Origin: Toxonevra muliebris
Taxonomy: Eukaryota; Arthropoda; Insecta; Diptera; Pallopteridae
Assembly: GCA_963691655.1 (NCBI GenBank)
Contig: OY829328.1
Coordinates: 75,582,400 to 75,646,399 of the forward strand
DNA length: 64,000 nucleotides
Direction: 5' to 3'
Shown here piece after piece: positions 21,715-33,441 of the stretch (the first letter of the stretch is position 1; each line of letters begins with the position of its first letter). A program made the position numbers and the translations under genes. The notes beneath the pieces were generated by a model, which saw only the letters and a program-made list of their open reading frames with translations, was not told where the DNA came from and searched no databases.

Positions 21715-21985
21715 TGTTCAAAATTCTGTGGCAATAAGGAATAACAGCTAAACTCAAAAGTCGACTAAAAACCTGTTGCGTATTTTTCATTATAAAAACC
21801 CAAAATATTGAAAGTTCTTAAATAATTATTGGAGTTTAATTAATAAAAAACTATGGAGACTGCTAAATTGCAAAAATTTGTTGAAAAACTTTCAACATTT
21901 TGGGATTTATAATATAAAATACGCAGCAGGTTTTTATTCGACTTTTGAGTTTAGCTGTTATTCCTTATTGCCACAGAATTGTGGT
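21715..21985. repeat. inverted repeat pair B (about 95-bp arms)
   Basis: TTCTGTGGCAATAAGGAATA (about 21722) and its complement (ending about 21980) pair through AACAGCTAAACTCAAAAGTCG and further inward for about 95 bp. The loop is about 80 bp. Non-coding foldback; a MITE is likely but no target duplication is clear. Confidence 0.75.
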
Positions 21986-22179
21986 TGGATATAATGTTTA
22001 AAAATAAACAATTCTACTACCTGCGAGAGCCATTGGTGTGTAAAATAACATATGAAAATTTCAGCCCAATCGGTTCGATAGAACTCTCTCAGACCCCTGG
22101 GCCGATCAAAAACACGTTGTGTCGAGAAAATCGCTTTAAAGTTTTAACAACAGAAGCTCTCGACTATGAGCTATAACTT

Positions 22180-23894
22180 TGTTAATATTTTGAATTTTGG
22201 TGTGAAATTTTTACAGTATGCTCAGTATGTACTTTCGAAATACATTTTAAAAAAAAATAATTAAAAAAAATAAGCAGCTAGTGCACCGAAATTCTCCAGA
22301 TCATTTATTACACTTAATATTAGATGAAATCTTTTTATTCGAAAGTAAACTTCAAAATTAAAAATCTGTTTTCTGAGTTTTCTTTGTTCCCATTATTTTT
22401 TTTTTTTAGAGTAATCTTGACCCAAATATGTGAAACATCAGATTTCCCTCCCATTCTGCCATTTATAAAATCTTAAGGACATTCTTTTGCCAATTTTTCC
22501 ATCAATTCTACAAAAAATGATTACCCTTACTGCTTTATAGCAAATCGATCGGATCTTTTGTACCGCCAGAATTGAATTTTTAGATTTTTTTTATTCAAGA
22601 AATCGCATGCAAAGCATTTTCTGTTTGATTTTAATTTGATTAATTTTATAGGTTTTAGATAACACTCAGACATTTTGGAACTTTGTTTGCATCCTTGATC
22701 AATGATAACAGATTTCCATAATCTTTTTCTCGTAGAATCCAAATCAGGGGGTTTACTCTGCATTTCGATTCGAAAGGCAGTTCTATTCGAATGTCAAATT
22801 CAATCGGAAAGGTACAAAATGAAATCTGATATTATTTGAAAATACTTTCTAGAGTACCAATCGTTCGAATTCGAGTAAATTTTCTTTCGAATCGAACTAC
22901 AGAGTAATCCTCAAAAATAAGAAAACGGGATTAAAAGCCCAAAAAATGTGAGAACTAACGCGAGTCAATAGAATATTGTAACTAGAATGGAATGAAAGCT
23001 TGGACTGTGCTCTTTGACGGTGCAAAAGCTATAAAATCAGATGCCCTTACCAAGGGATACTTGGAAATCTGGTGTCGTTGGTCAAATGTCAAAATCCGTA
23101 AAGATTTTCTAAGAAAATACACATGTCTCGCTGGTTTTACACTTCCATCTTTATCTCACTGTTTTATTCTTGTCGTAAATTTAACCATTTCTAACGTGTC
23201 ATCTTAACGTACTTTATTACTTTTCAAATAGGTCAAGATTTTCAAAGATCTGATAATAACTTACGTATACAAATATTTTAATATTTTTTAAACCTTTAAA
23301 GTTCAGTAGGAAGAAGAAAATTTCAAACCATAACAAATTTCTTAACTTTACTAATCTAGAAAAACTGTGAATACGGGATCCCTCTTTTAGAAACCCGTTC
23401 AAATTTGATTTTTGTTAACTTGTTAGCATAATGCAATTAATATAGAAAATGTATAAAAAGTTTCCTCGTTTCGTGAAGGGACGACGCCAATACTGACATT
23501 TTCATAAAGCATTTTCAGCATTCTTGAATTGATTTTGGGCCAAGGCGAGAACTTACTAACGCTGTAGAATAAGTAAATCAGTATTCTGGCTACGTATTGT
23601 AGCTAGATTTTTTCATTTTCAGGGCACCACTTATTATGTTTGCTCAAGTCATCAGAAAGGCCCTGTAGGCTCCGATCTATGTTTATCACGAAATAAGTTC
23701 CATTTCACCAAATCCAGAATGTAATTTCTATGACTTCTGTCATTTTACTTTACATAGTATTGTATATTAATATTAGTTTGCTGCCATTTTTATAAATAGA
23801 TTGGAGAAAACAAATATTTTCTTTTACTTTGCATGTTAAAGAACGATAAAAAATTGCTTAAAAGAAAAACTTCGGATTGAAACTCTTGCTTCGG
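22180..23894. other. AT-rich non-coding DNA
   Basis: Nothing recognised. The short ORFs show no known motifs. Confidence 0.4.
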
Positions 23895-23897
23895 TAA

Positions 23898-24149
23898 GTC
23901 AGCTCTTAGATGGTGAAATTAATCTCATGAGATTTTTTGCATTGCCTTCTGAGGTCTCATGTAGCTCTCATACAGTGAGATTAATTGCATGAAACTTTAA
24001 CCTATTTTATTTGATATAAAGAGAAACGTCAAAAAAAGTTTCATCAAAAATGTTGCCCGTGCGATTTTGTCTATCCCCCTGTCGTTTTTTCTCTCTTCGG
24101 TACATTTTTTCAAGTTGCATGAGATAAATCTCACCGTCTAAGAGCAGAC
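23898..24149. mobile_element. MITE with TAA duplication (PIF/Harbinger-like)
   Basis: The left end GTCAGCTCTTAGATGGTGA and the minus-strand right end GTCTGCTCTTAGACGGTGA match over about 32 bp, including AATCTCATG. TAA flanks both sides (23895-23897 and 24150-24152). A 3-bp TWA duplication fits PIF/Harbinger. No coding sequence. Its ends differ from the MITE at 16087. Confidence 0.75.
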
Positions 24150-24152
24150 TAA

Positions 24153-25575
24153 GATGTTTTTTTCTTCTTTAGTCTGAGTGGAACATTCCTTTTGGAACTA
24201 AAGTTTTATTTCTCATTTCATTCCGCATTTTTAATGTTCCACAAATTTGGCATAAGCATGAGCAAATGCAACGATATAGATCAGTACTAAAAGGTTCGTT
24301 GAGATAAACGCGTGGCACTTTAAATTGGAAAGTTGTGGTAATTTCGTACAGCAATGAATTTTATCTTGAGCTTGGAAATAATAACAGCTGGTTTTGTTGC
24401 TGCGATATATTTGTAGTTAAAAGTGTTTATTTTTATACTTACATTGGATCACACTTAAGTAAATGGTGCAGGAATTATTTTGGTAGATAAGGTAAGAAAT
24501 ATTTTTTGAGAGTAATCAAACAAATCTTTAAGTTAAGTTAATTTATTTGTTACATAATGACATTAAAAATCAAAAAGCATAATCCATGAACCAAAGCTGC
24601 CATTTTCTATTATTTTTTAAAATGAATATTTCCTATGCGATAAAAAATGCGTTAAATGTTAACCCCCCCCCCCGTTTCCACCAGCAATAATTCATTGCAT
24701 AAAATTAAAAATTTGTTGTTGTTTCTCATAAAAAAAAATGAAAAAACAACAAACGACCCCGTTTTCTTTTCCCCTTCTTCGTGCAAAAAACACAATCGGG
24801 AAAACAACAGCAAAGAAAATAAACTTTGCTCTTTGTCTTTTTTGTTCTCTTGATATCTTACTCTCTTAATACTTTCTCAGTTAAGTACAATTGCATTTTG
24901 TTGGTAATAAATAAATTATGTGCTTTTGACTACTCGGCTGCGTTTACGAATGCTCAACGAAGATTTCTCTCAACATTTTTTTATTTCAAAATTTCAAAAT
25001 ATTCAGAAAGCATATTGCTTTAGCTTAAATTCTATCTTAATTTGCAAATAGACAACTAACAATTTTAACTAATACTTTTTCCTTCTAATTTGGATTATTA
25101 GCAATGATCAAATAAAATTCACTGATTCTCTCTCAAGCAAAAAAAAGAAAAAAAAGGCGGCAAAATAAACAAATCTGTGTTAAGTTTCATTAATCTCTTG
25201 TGAATATTTTTTTCGCTTTTCACATTTCTAGGCGATACGCAGACACCAGCAGTCAATATGTTTCAAGTTGCTTTACCTGATTTGCTTCTTTTTGACTAAA
25301 TTTTTTTATATCACTAATAGTATCAAAACGATATAAAGTTTTCCAAGCACGCACAAATTGAGCGTTGTTCTTTTTTTTTCTCATTATTGCATATTTGTAT
25401 ATATTTAAGAGCGTCTATTATTGAACTTCCTTTTTGGGTAATTTAGCCGTAACTAAAACCACAAAGAAAATATGTTAGTGAAAATGTTATTAAATTAAAA
25501 AAAAATTCAAGAAATTGTTTGTCTTTGCTATATTTTGCCGGCCGGCAAAGTCAATCAAATTTTCGAAGACATGTC
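24153..25575. other. AT-rich non-coding DNA
   Basis: Contains a poly-C run (about 24663-24673). No gene or repeat is recognised. Confidence 0.45.
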
Positions 25576-25649
25576 GTCGCCTGAGAATTGATTTGACGTA
25601 TAGGCATAGGAATACTTATACACATACGCCAAATCAATTCTCAGGCGAC
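25576..25649. repeat. 74-bp near-perfect hairpin
   Basis: A 26-bp left arm GTCGCCTGAGAATTGATTTG... and its complement at 25624-25649 differ at one position and enclose a 22-base loop. The size and geometry are pre-miRNA-like, but a small foldback element is at least as likely. Confidence 0.75.
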
Positions 25650-25747
25650 TATGTGACACTCAGAGATTGAGTTTCTAATTACCGAAAGCTCAAAATATAA
25701 AACAGAAGTATTGTATTTTTTGTGCCTACTCTTATGGCGGATTCTTT

Positions 25748-25857
25748 GACCGAGTGCCGCACTCTCTTTTCGTATTTACATGAAGTTTTTAAGCTCTCAA
25801 TTAAGACAGCGAAAAACTTCATTTAAAAATAAGGAAAAGAGAGTGCAGTACTCGGTC
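25748..25857. repeat. 110-bp imperfect hairpin (mini-MITE)
   Basis: GACCGAGTGCCGCACTCTCT at the left and its complement with few mismatches at the right (GAGAGTGCAGTACTCGGTC), the arms continuing through CTTCAT. A related diverged hairpin may lie at about 41255-41345 (AAGAGAATGCAGT and AAGAGAGCGAATC ends). Confidence 0.65.
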
Positions 25858-26084
25858 GGTGAATGTGACTTCGAATTCCGCAATTTTTACGTTTCTGAAA
25901 CTTAACACCCCTGTTTTTGTTGCTAGAATTCTCATAGCTCTGAGTAGTAACACATAAAATACTTTTTTTTATTCAGTCCCCTATTCCTCCTTACAATTTT
26001 TATTTAAAATAATTTTTACTCGTATAAATTAATAACTTTGAAAATTATAATTATAGAAATTTAAAACTGACAAAAATGATTTTT

Positions 26085-28950
26085 CCAAATTTGGTCTGCT
26101 TTTAGTATAAGATTTGGTTTGAATTTTGATCTTATTTTTTGTCTGAATTTGGTATGAGTTTGATTCTTTCATTCTGAGGTTTGTTCTCAATTCGGTATGA
26201 ATTTCAGTTTGAATTTGATCTGAAATCTAGTCTGAATTTCGATGTAATGTTTTAATTTTGGACTTAATGTCTTAATTTTGGACTGCTTTTAAACTGAGAT
26301 TTGGTCTAAATTAGGTCTGACTTTCAAATTTGAGTTCTGGACTTTTTTTTGGTTTGGCTTGTAGACCGAAATTTGGCCTGCATTTTGTCTGGAATCTGGT
26401 ATAAATATTAGTATAATCTTTATCCTAAATTTTGATTTGCTTTTGATTTTTCTTTAGTCTAAATTTTGGACTACTTCTCAACTGAGATTCTGTCAACCTT
26501 CGGTGTTAATTTTGGTCCGAATATTAGTCTGGGAATTGGTATACCTTAGTTCTAAATTGTGGGCTACATTTGATCGACCAGAATTTTGGTCTGAAGTCTG
26601 GTTTAAATTTGGGTGTATCTCACTATCTGGTCTAAATTTTGGATTGCTTTTGTATTAAGATTTGATCAAACTTCGGTGTAAATTTTTTCCCAAATGCTAG
26701 TCAGAGATTTGGTCCTCCTTTGGGCTAAATTTCAGCAGGAATTCTGGATTCTATTTAACAAAATTTGTTCTGATTTTTGGTTTAAATTTTGTTCTATTTT
26801 TAATCAGACTTTGGTCTACATTTTGGATTGCTTTTGAACTGATATTTGGTCAGCCTTCAGTGTAAATTTGGGTCCGAATATTGGTCTAAACTAGTTTTAA
26901 ATTTCAGTCTAAATAAATTCTGGACAATTTTTGGACTGATTTTGAACAAAAATTTGGTCTGACTTTTGAACAGAAATTTAGTCTGAATTCGGTCTGATTT
27001 TGATATAATTTCTCATTTGAAATTTGATCTATTTTTGATCGGCATTTGGTCTAAGTTTTTGACTGCTTTGAGACTAAAATTTGGTCAACTGTTGGTGTAA
27101 ATTTTGGTCCGAGTATTAGTCTGAGATTTGGTCTACGTTTGGTCTGAGCTTCAGCCTGAATTCTGGACTAATTTTGGTTTGACTTTAGACAGAAATTTGG
27201 TATAAAATCTGATTTGAAGTTTGATCTTAGTTTGAGTCGGATTTCAGTCCTGTGTTTGATTTAAATTCTGGGCTTAGTTTTGAACGAAAGTTAGTCTTAA
27301 TTTTTGATGGATTTTCCGTCTGACTTTGGATCTGATTTTTAGTTTAAATTAGGTTTGAATTTCAGTCTGAATTCTGGAGTATTTTAGTCTGACTTTTGGA
27401 TAGAATTTTGGTCCGAATTTAGTCTAAAATCTGATTATGGTCTAAAATTTTTTAATTTTTTGAACTGAGATTTGGTCAACCTTCAGCGTAGAATTTGATC
27501 CAAATGTCAGTCTGAGATTTGGTCAGTTTGTCTGAGATTTGATCTACCTTTGATCTAAATTAAGTCTATATTTCAGTCTGAATTCTAGTTTACTTTTGGA
27601 TTTAGGTCTGAATTTGGTCTGAAATATAATTTATATTTTGGCATAATTTTTTGTCTGAATTTTGATCTACTTTTGATCAGACTTCGGTCTAAATTTTGGG
27701 CTGAGATTTTATCATCCTTCAGTGTAATTTTTGATTCGAACGCTAGTCTGAGATTGAGGTCTACCTTTGGTCTAAATTAAGTCTGAATTCTGAGCTACTT
27801 TTGGTCTGACTTTTGCACAAAAATTTGGTCTGAATTTGAAGTCCCCTTTAAATTTTTCGTCTAAATTTTGATCAACTTTTGATCTGATTTTGGTCTAAAT
27901 TTTGGGCTGTTTTTGGATTGAGTTTTGGTCAACCTTTCATGTAAATTTTGGTCCGAGTGTTACTCTGAGATTTGGTCTGAATTTCAGTCAGAATTCTGGA
28001 CTAATTTGGTCTGACTTTTGAAGAGAAATTTGGTTTGAATTTAGTCTAAAATCTGGTTAAAATTTTGGTATAATTTTTGGTCTGAATTTTGACCTGATTG
28101 TGGTCTAAATTTTTTGACTGCGTAGATTTTGGTCCAAATGTCAGCCTGAGATTTGGTCAGTTTATCTGAGATTTGATCTACCTTTGATCTAAATTAAGTC
28201 TAAATTTCAGTCTGAATTCCGGACTACTTTTGGACAAATTTAGGTCTGAATTTGGTCTGAAATATGGTTTAAATTTTTGCATAATTTTATATCTGAATTT
28301 TGATTTACTTTTGATCAGACTTTGGTCTAATTTTTGGACTGATTTTGGACTGAGATTTTATCATCCTTCAGTGTAATTTTTGATTTGAATGCTAGTCTAA
28401 GATTGAGGTCTACCTTTGGTCTTAATTAAGTCTAAATTCTGAGCTACTTTTGGTCTGACTTTTGCACAAAAATTTGGTTTGAATTTGAAGTCCGATTCAA
28501 ATTTGTCGTCTGAATTTTGATCTACTTTTGATCTAACTTTGGTCTAAATTTAGGGCTATTTTTGAACTGAGTTTTGGTTAACCTTTGATGTAAATTTTGG
28601 CCCGAGTGTTGGTCTGAATTGTGGACTATTTTTGGTCTGACTTTTGAAGAGAAATTTGGTCAGAACTTTGATTTGATTTTGATATTAATTCTGGTCTTAG
28701 TTTTGAACTGAAGTAAGTCTTAATTTTTCTTTGATTTTCGGTTTGACTTTTGATCTGATTTTTAGACTGAATTTGGTCTGAGTTTTTAAATGATTTTTAG
28801 TCTCGGTTTTGATGCGAATTATGGACTAAAGTTAACCTGAATTTTTACAAAATTTTAGTCTGATATTTTATCTATTTTTGATCTAAGCTTTAGTCTGAAT
28901 ATCGGTATAATTTCGGGTTTCGAAATCTAAATCCTAAATCCGCCATTGAA
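26085..28950 (+). repeat. 12-bp-unit satellite array 1 (GGT orientation)
   Basis: Almost the whole 2.9 kb is built of diverged units such as TTTGGTCTGAATTTTGGTCT, recurring every 11-13 bp. Longer segments repeat loosely, for example TTTGGTCTACCTTTGGTCTA and GACTGAGATTTTATCATCCT, recurring about every 500-650 bp (27690, 28350), which suggests old segmental duplication. No ORF of note. Confidence 0.9.
28933..28948 (-). repeat. hAT-like terminus at the right edge of array 1
   Basis: Read on the minus strand: CAATGGCGGATTTAGG, close to the common hAT end CAGTGGCGGATTTAGG. It coincides with the place where the 12-bp array stops. No left partner was found. Confidence 0.4.
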
Positions 28951-31150
28951 TTTGGTTTAACATTCGAAGTTTGTCTCAATTACAAATATTTTTGTGTGTG
29001 ACTTTTCAGTTGGCCTTCAACAATGACTATTGATGTTTCTGTGTGTGTGTGTTTTTGTTTTAGTTAGTCAGAGAGTTAACAAAGAAAACAACTACAAAAA
29101 ACAATAATAACACTAGAAAAGATATGCGTGTGTGATCTGCGACATGCATGCGTAATGTGGCGCCGCCATCACCAACGCCACTACCACTACGGCCAGCATC
29201 AACTCCGTTTGTTGTTGTTTTTCCGCCATTCATAGCGTTAAAGGCATCCTTTTTAGTTTAATTGCTTTATTTGTATAAGGGAAGTGTAAAGCAAACTGAA
29301 ATTGCTATGAAGGAAACAGGAACTTGTTGTATGTATATTTCATTGTTGCTGATTGCTGTTGTTGTTATTGTTGTTGATGGTAATGAGTGCAATTTGTAGT
29401 GCAGACACGCGATTAAAGGTTAATTGGAATTTTCTTCCTCTTTTTTTTGTTTTTTGCATCTAACTACTTAGTTACTTCCTGGTGATGAATGTTTCCTCTT
29501 ATTATTAAAAATTAAATTTGTTTTCAATTGCACAAAATAAAATTTTATCTCTTCTACTTACTACCTTTTTGAACTCTGCTCGAAAATTCTTTTTAACTTT
29601 TCGAACGTTTTCCCCCTAACTCCATTCAACTCAACTCAACTTAAAAAACTTACAAGTTCAACGCGATGAACGCAATGTCCTTTCACCGCGCCATTACTGG
29701 GTAATTAAATAATTTTACAACATAACGAGTTGGTAATGAGATTCTTGTTTGAAAAGCATAAAAAAAAAAATAAAAACGGAAGAAAAACTTTTTCTCTATT
29801 CTTTTATGCGCTGTGGAATTGAAGAGAATGCAGACTAAGTAAATAATGTAAAAGAAAACACGAGCATAGGCGCCACAAAATTTTAAACGTCGGAAGCGTT
29901 GGCGTTTCGGTTCGTTTGGTGGGCGGACGGGCGTTATGCAAAATATCCGCAAGGTAAATATATTCAGCATAAAAACAATTAAAATCTCCTGCAAAGCAGA
30001 CAGACAAGACACACACACTTGCCAAAAAATATTAACCCTTGCGCGTGCAATTATGTAGAAAGGTCAATTGTTTGATTGCTTGGTTGCGGCTCATTTGCCA
30101 GCCAAGCAGAAGAAGAAGAAGAAGAAGAAAATGTAATTTTCTTAACTATTTATGCAAATAATTTCATTGGTTTTCTTGTTTTTGTATTTTTAGAATGAAG
30201 TGAAATGATGTGGTGTGGAAAATTAAAAGAAAAAATTGAGGGACCAAATATTAAAAAAATTTGTGAAATAATTGTAAATGCTCCGGAAATAAGTATTGAC
30301 TTTGTGCAAAATATTTGTTGAATTTTCAGGATCTCTGTGTCTCCCTAAGAGGTTCTGAGTTTCAAGAGTGATTTCCATTTATATACCTTTCAAATGAGCC
30401 CCGTTTACTAAACTGATATTAGTCCCCTAAACTCTATGAAAGCTTTAAGATTTCCTGAGTATTATTTCAAAAAGAATTTTTCTAAAAACTATTTGGTTTA
30501 GGTTCAGAGAGACTGAAACAAAACTTACAATTTTAGTTTAGTTTGTCCCATCATTATAAACCAATCAACCCTGACATATAATTAGGGAGAATAAATGAGT
30601 GCACCTTAGTGTTAAGATTTATATTTTTATTAATACTATATTTGTATTCTGCGGTGAGAAAAATCTCCAGAAAACTAATTTCAAACAAATTTTTTCTTTC
30701 TTTTTATCGATATTAGTTAATTTTTGATACGAAGTTCAAAAATGTGCTTTGACTGTTTCATGGTCTCGTTAATGATTGAATTTTTGTTAAAATAGCATAA
30801 ATTTTGCACTTCCTTATTCGATGTATCCGATTCTCGACGATATAGGGGTATTCACTTTCGATCATCTTCTTCTTTTATGACGTATCAGCCCATGGAGGGT
30901 CTAGACCAAGGTTTTCGCTTCCGTTCACGTTATGTCAGTTATATTTGTATATTGAATGAAAGTGACTTGTAGTTTTATGCCGAATCCGAATCTTTTGGAG
31001 GCTTGTCACTGCCACACTAGGTGTGAATACCACGTAGAAAAATTTTTTATTTTGAATTTTTGACCAGGCATCGAATAGATCAATTGCTTTTAAAATTTTA
31101 CCAGCAGCCTCCTAAAGTGTTGGTTCTCCTATTTACCTTGACCTTACATT
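28951..31150. other. non-coding DNA, locally more complex
   Basis: Includes GT runs, a GTTGTT-rich stretch (about 29345-29375), an AAG run (about 30109-30128) and a small GC-richer block (29155-29220). It is less repetitive than the surroundings and could contain regulatory sequence, but nothing specific is recognised. Confidence 0.4.
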
Positions 31151-31159
31151 TGATTTCCC

Positions 31160-32500
31160 AAATCAGATTAAAGTAATTCTACTAGAGGAATTTGATTAGA
31201 GAAATCCCTCTAGTAAAATAAGATTAGGGCAATTGTTCTAGGAATTGGACTAGGGGAATCCCTTTTCGGTAGACAAGGGAAATCAGGATAGGAAAATTCT
31301 TCTAGGAATCAGACTAGAGAAATCTTTTCTTCCGTAGACTAGGAAATTCAGATTAGGGAAATTCTTCTAGGAATCAGACTAGAGAAATCTTTTCTTCCGT
31401 AGACTAGGAAATTCAGATTTGGGGGATTCTTCTAGGAATCAGACTAGAGAAAGCCCGTTTTCGGTAGATTTAGGAAATCAGATTAGGGAAATTCTTCTAG
31501 CAATCACACTAGAGAAATCTCTCTTCGGTAGACTAGGAAAATCAGATTAGGGGAATTCTTCTAGGAATTAGACTAGAGAAATCTCTCTTCGGTAGATTAG
31601 GAAATTCAGATTAGGGGAATTCTTCAAGGAATTCGACTAGAGAAAGTCCGTTCTTCAGTAGACAAATTCTTCTGGGAATCAGAAATCTCTCTTCGGTAGA
31701 CTAGGAAAATCAGATTAGGAAAATTCTTCTGGGAACCAGACTTGAGAACTCCCCTTTCGGTAGATTAGGAAATTCAGATTAAGGGAATTCTTCTGGGAAT
31801 CAGACTAGAGAAATCTCTCTATGGTAGACTAGGAAAATCAGATTAGGGAAATTCTTCTAGGAATCAGACTAAAGAAAGTCCGTTTTCGGTAGACTAGGAA
31901 AATCAGGTTAAGGAAACTCTTCTAGGAATCAGAAATCTCTCTTTAGTAGACTAGGAAAATAAGGTTAGGGAAATTGTTCTAGGAATCAGAAATCTCTCTT
32001 TTGGTAGACTAGGAAAATCAGATTAGGGAAATTCTTCTAAGAATCAGACTAGAAAATCCCTTTTTGGTTGACTGGAGAAGTCAGATTAGGGGAATTCTTC
32101 TAGGAATCAGACTAGAGAAATCCGTCATCGGTAGACTAGGAAAATCAGGTTGGGGTATTTTTCTAGGAATAAAACTTGAGAACTACCTCTTGAAAAGGCT
32201 AGGAAAATCAGATAAGGGAAATTCTTCTAGAGATCCCTCTTCTATAGATTAGAAAAATTAAATTAAAGAAAATTCACTAAGCAAGTCAGACTAAAGAAAT
32301 AATACTAGGCGAATCCAACACCAACAGTAAATCGAAGAAAATGTCGGAAGACTAAGGAAATCGAATTGGAGTAACGCCACTAAGGGATTCGGACTGGGGA
32401 TATTCCACCCAAAATATGTAACTCAAAATTTTTCTATGCCAAACATGTTTCTAATAAATTTATTCAAATTATGAGAAGCCTTGGAGAACCAGTTTAGAGA
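31160..32500 (+). repeat. ~65-bp tandem array
   Basis: About 17 units of roughly 62-65 bp, best seen at 31290-31440: CTAGGAATCAGACTAGAGAA, then ATC and a CTTTTCTTCCGTAGACTAGG-like part, then AAATTCAGATTAGGGAAATTC. The units diverge toward 32300. The array resumes after the non-LTR insertion. The submotif AATCAGACTAG is reminiscent of the 12-bp family unit AATTCAGACCA but common origin is not shown. Confidence 0.9.
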
Positions 32501-32516
32501 AACTTAGTCTTATGGA

Positions 32517-32939
32517 CATTCATGCCAAAGATCTGTCAACGCAGAACTAAACAACTGCTTAATTTGGGCAGGAACCAAATCCGAATTGCCACAGGGTTCT
32601 ATACAAGGCACTGTAGGGTCAAAAAACACCTATCGGACTTGGATCTAGCACAAGACGATACGTGCCGAATATGTAACGAGGGGGAAGAAACAGCAGAACA
32701 TATTTTATGCCACTGTGAAGGTCTAATGAGGAACCTATTTCGTTACTTAGGAAATTCTATCCTACAACCGCAAGACATTGCGGATTGTTCTCCTAAAGAG
32801 ATATTAGATTTCCTCAAAGGAAATAAACTCATAGGAGAACTATAAACACAATAATCTTTGAGTTATATCACAATAGGCCCTAGATGGCCGCAGTGATCTG
32901 GGAAATTATTGCCCACCTCCGTACTAATCTAATCTAATC
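32517..32939 (+). mobile_element. 5'-truncated non-LTR retrotransposon with target duplication
   Basis: Flanked by the 12-bp direct duplication TAGTCTTATGGA (32505-32516 and 32940-32951) inside the ~65-bp array. It consists of the last ~105 codons of a reverse-transcriptase protein, a short 3' UTR and a tail of four CTAAT repeats. A target duplication, 5' truncation and simple-repeat tail are the marks of target-primed reverse transcription. Confidence 0.95.
32522..32845 (+). pseudogene. C-terminal fragment of a non-LTR retrotransposon protein
   Basis: The frame contains LNLGRNQIRIATGFYTRHCR and LAQDDTCRICNEGEETAEHI, then LCHC. This is the region after the RNase H-like part of I-type and related non-LTR proteins, where a basic GHC-type segment is followed by a C-x2-C...H-x4-C cluster. 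The frame stays open to a natural stop (KGNKLIGEL). Everything 5' of it is lost by truncation, so it cannot be functional. The preserved frame suggests a fairly recent insertion. Confidence 0.88.
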
Positions 32940-32951
32940 TAGTCTTATGGA

Positions 32952-33306
32952 ATTAAATTAAAATGGATTCATGTCAACTGGAGAATTCAGACTAAGAAAA
33001 TCAGATAAGGGAAATTCACTAAGGATATCAGACTGTAGAAATGCGACTGAAGAAATCAGACAAGGCAAATTTAATCCCCAATCTTTCTATACCGTGACTC
33101 ACCCACAATAAATTTGACAATGGAATGGAATCGAAACTCGGAAACTTAAGGTAAATCACCACTAAGGCACATGTAAGACCCACAATAAACTAAATAAAAT
33201 TGGACTTTACCAATAAGCTTGGATTATATTAACACTCTTAAAAGAATCAGACAGGTAAAATTCATAGACTCTGGTACGCTTTACAGTGGAATGAACTAGG
33301 TGAACA
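32952..33306 (+). repeat. continuation of the ~65-bp array, diverged
   Basis: AAATCAGATAAGGGAAATTC and GGATATCAGACTGTAGAAATG continue the array pattern after the insertion. The array then fades before the DD37E element B. Confidence 0.6.
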
Positions 33307-33441
33307 TAAGGAGTGAGATCGAAAAAATCTTAACATATATAAAATTCAATAATTTTTAAACGGTTGATCTTAGAGTTTTGATTTTTTTTTATTTAATTGA
33401 TAATATTTTACAAATTACAGAAAGATATAACTTTTATAGTT

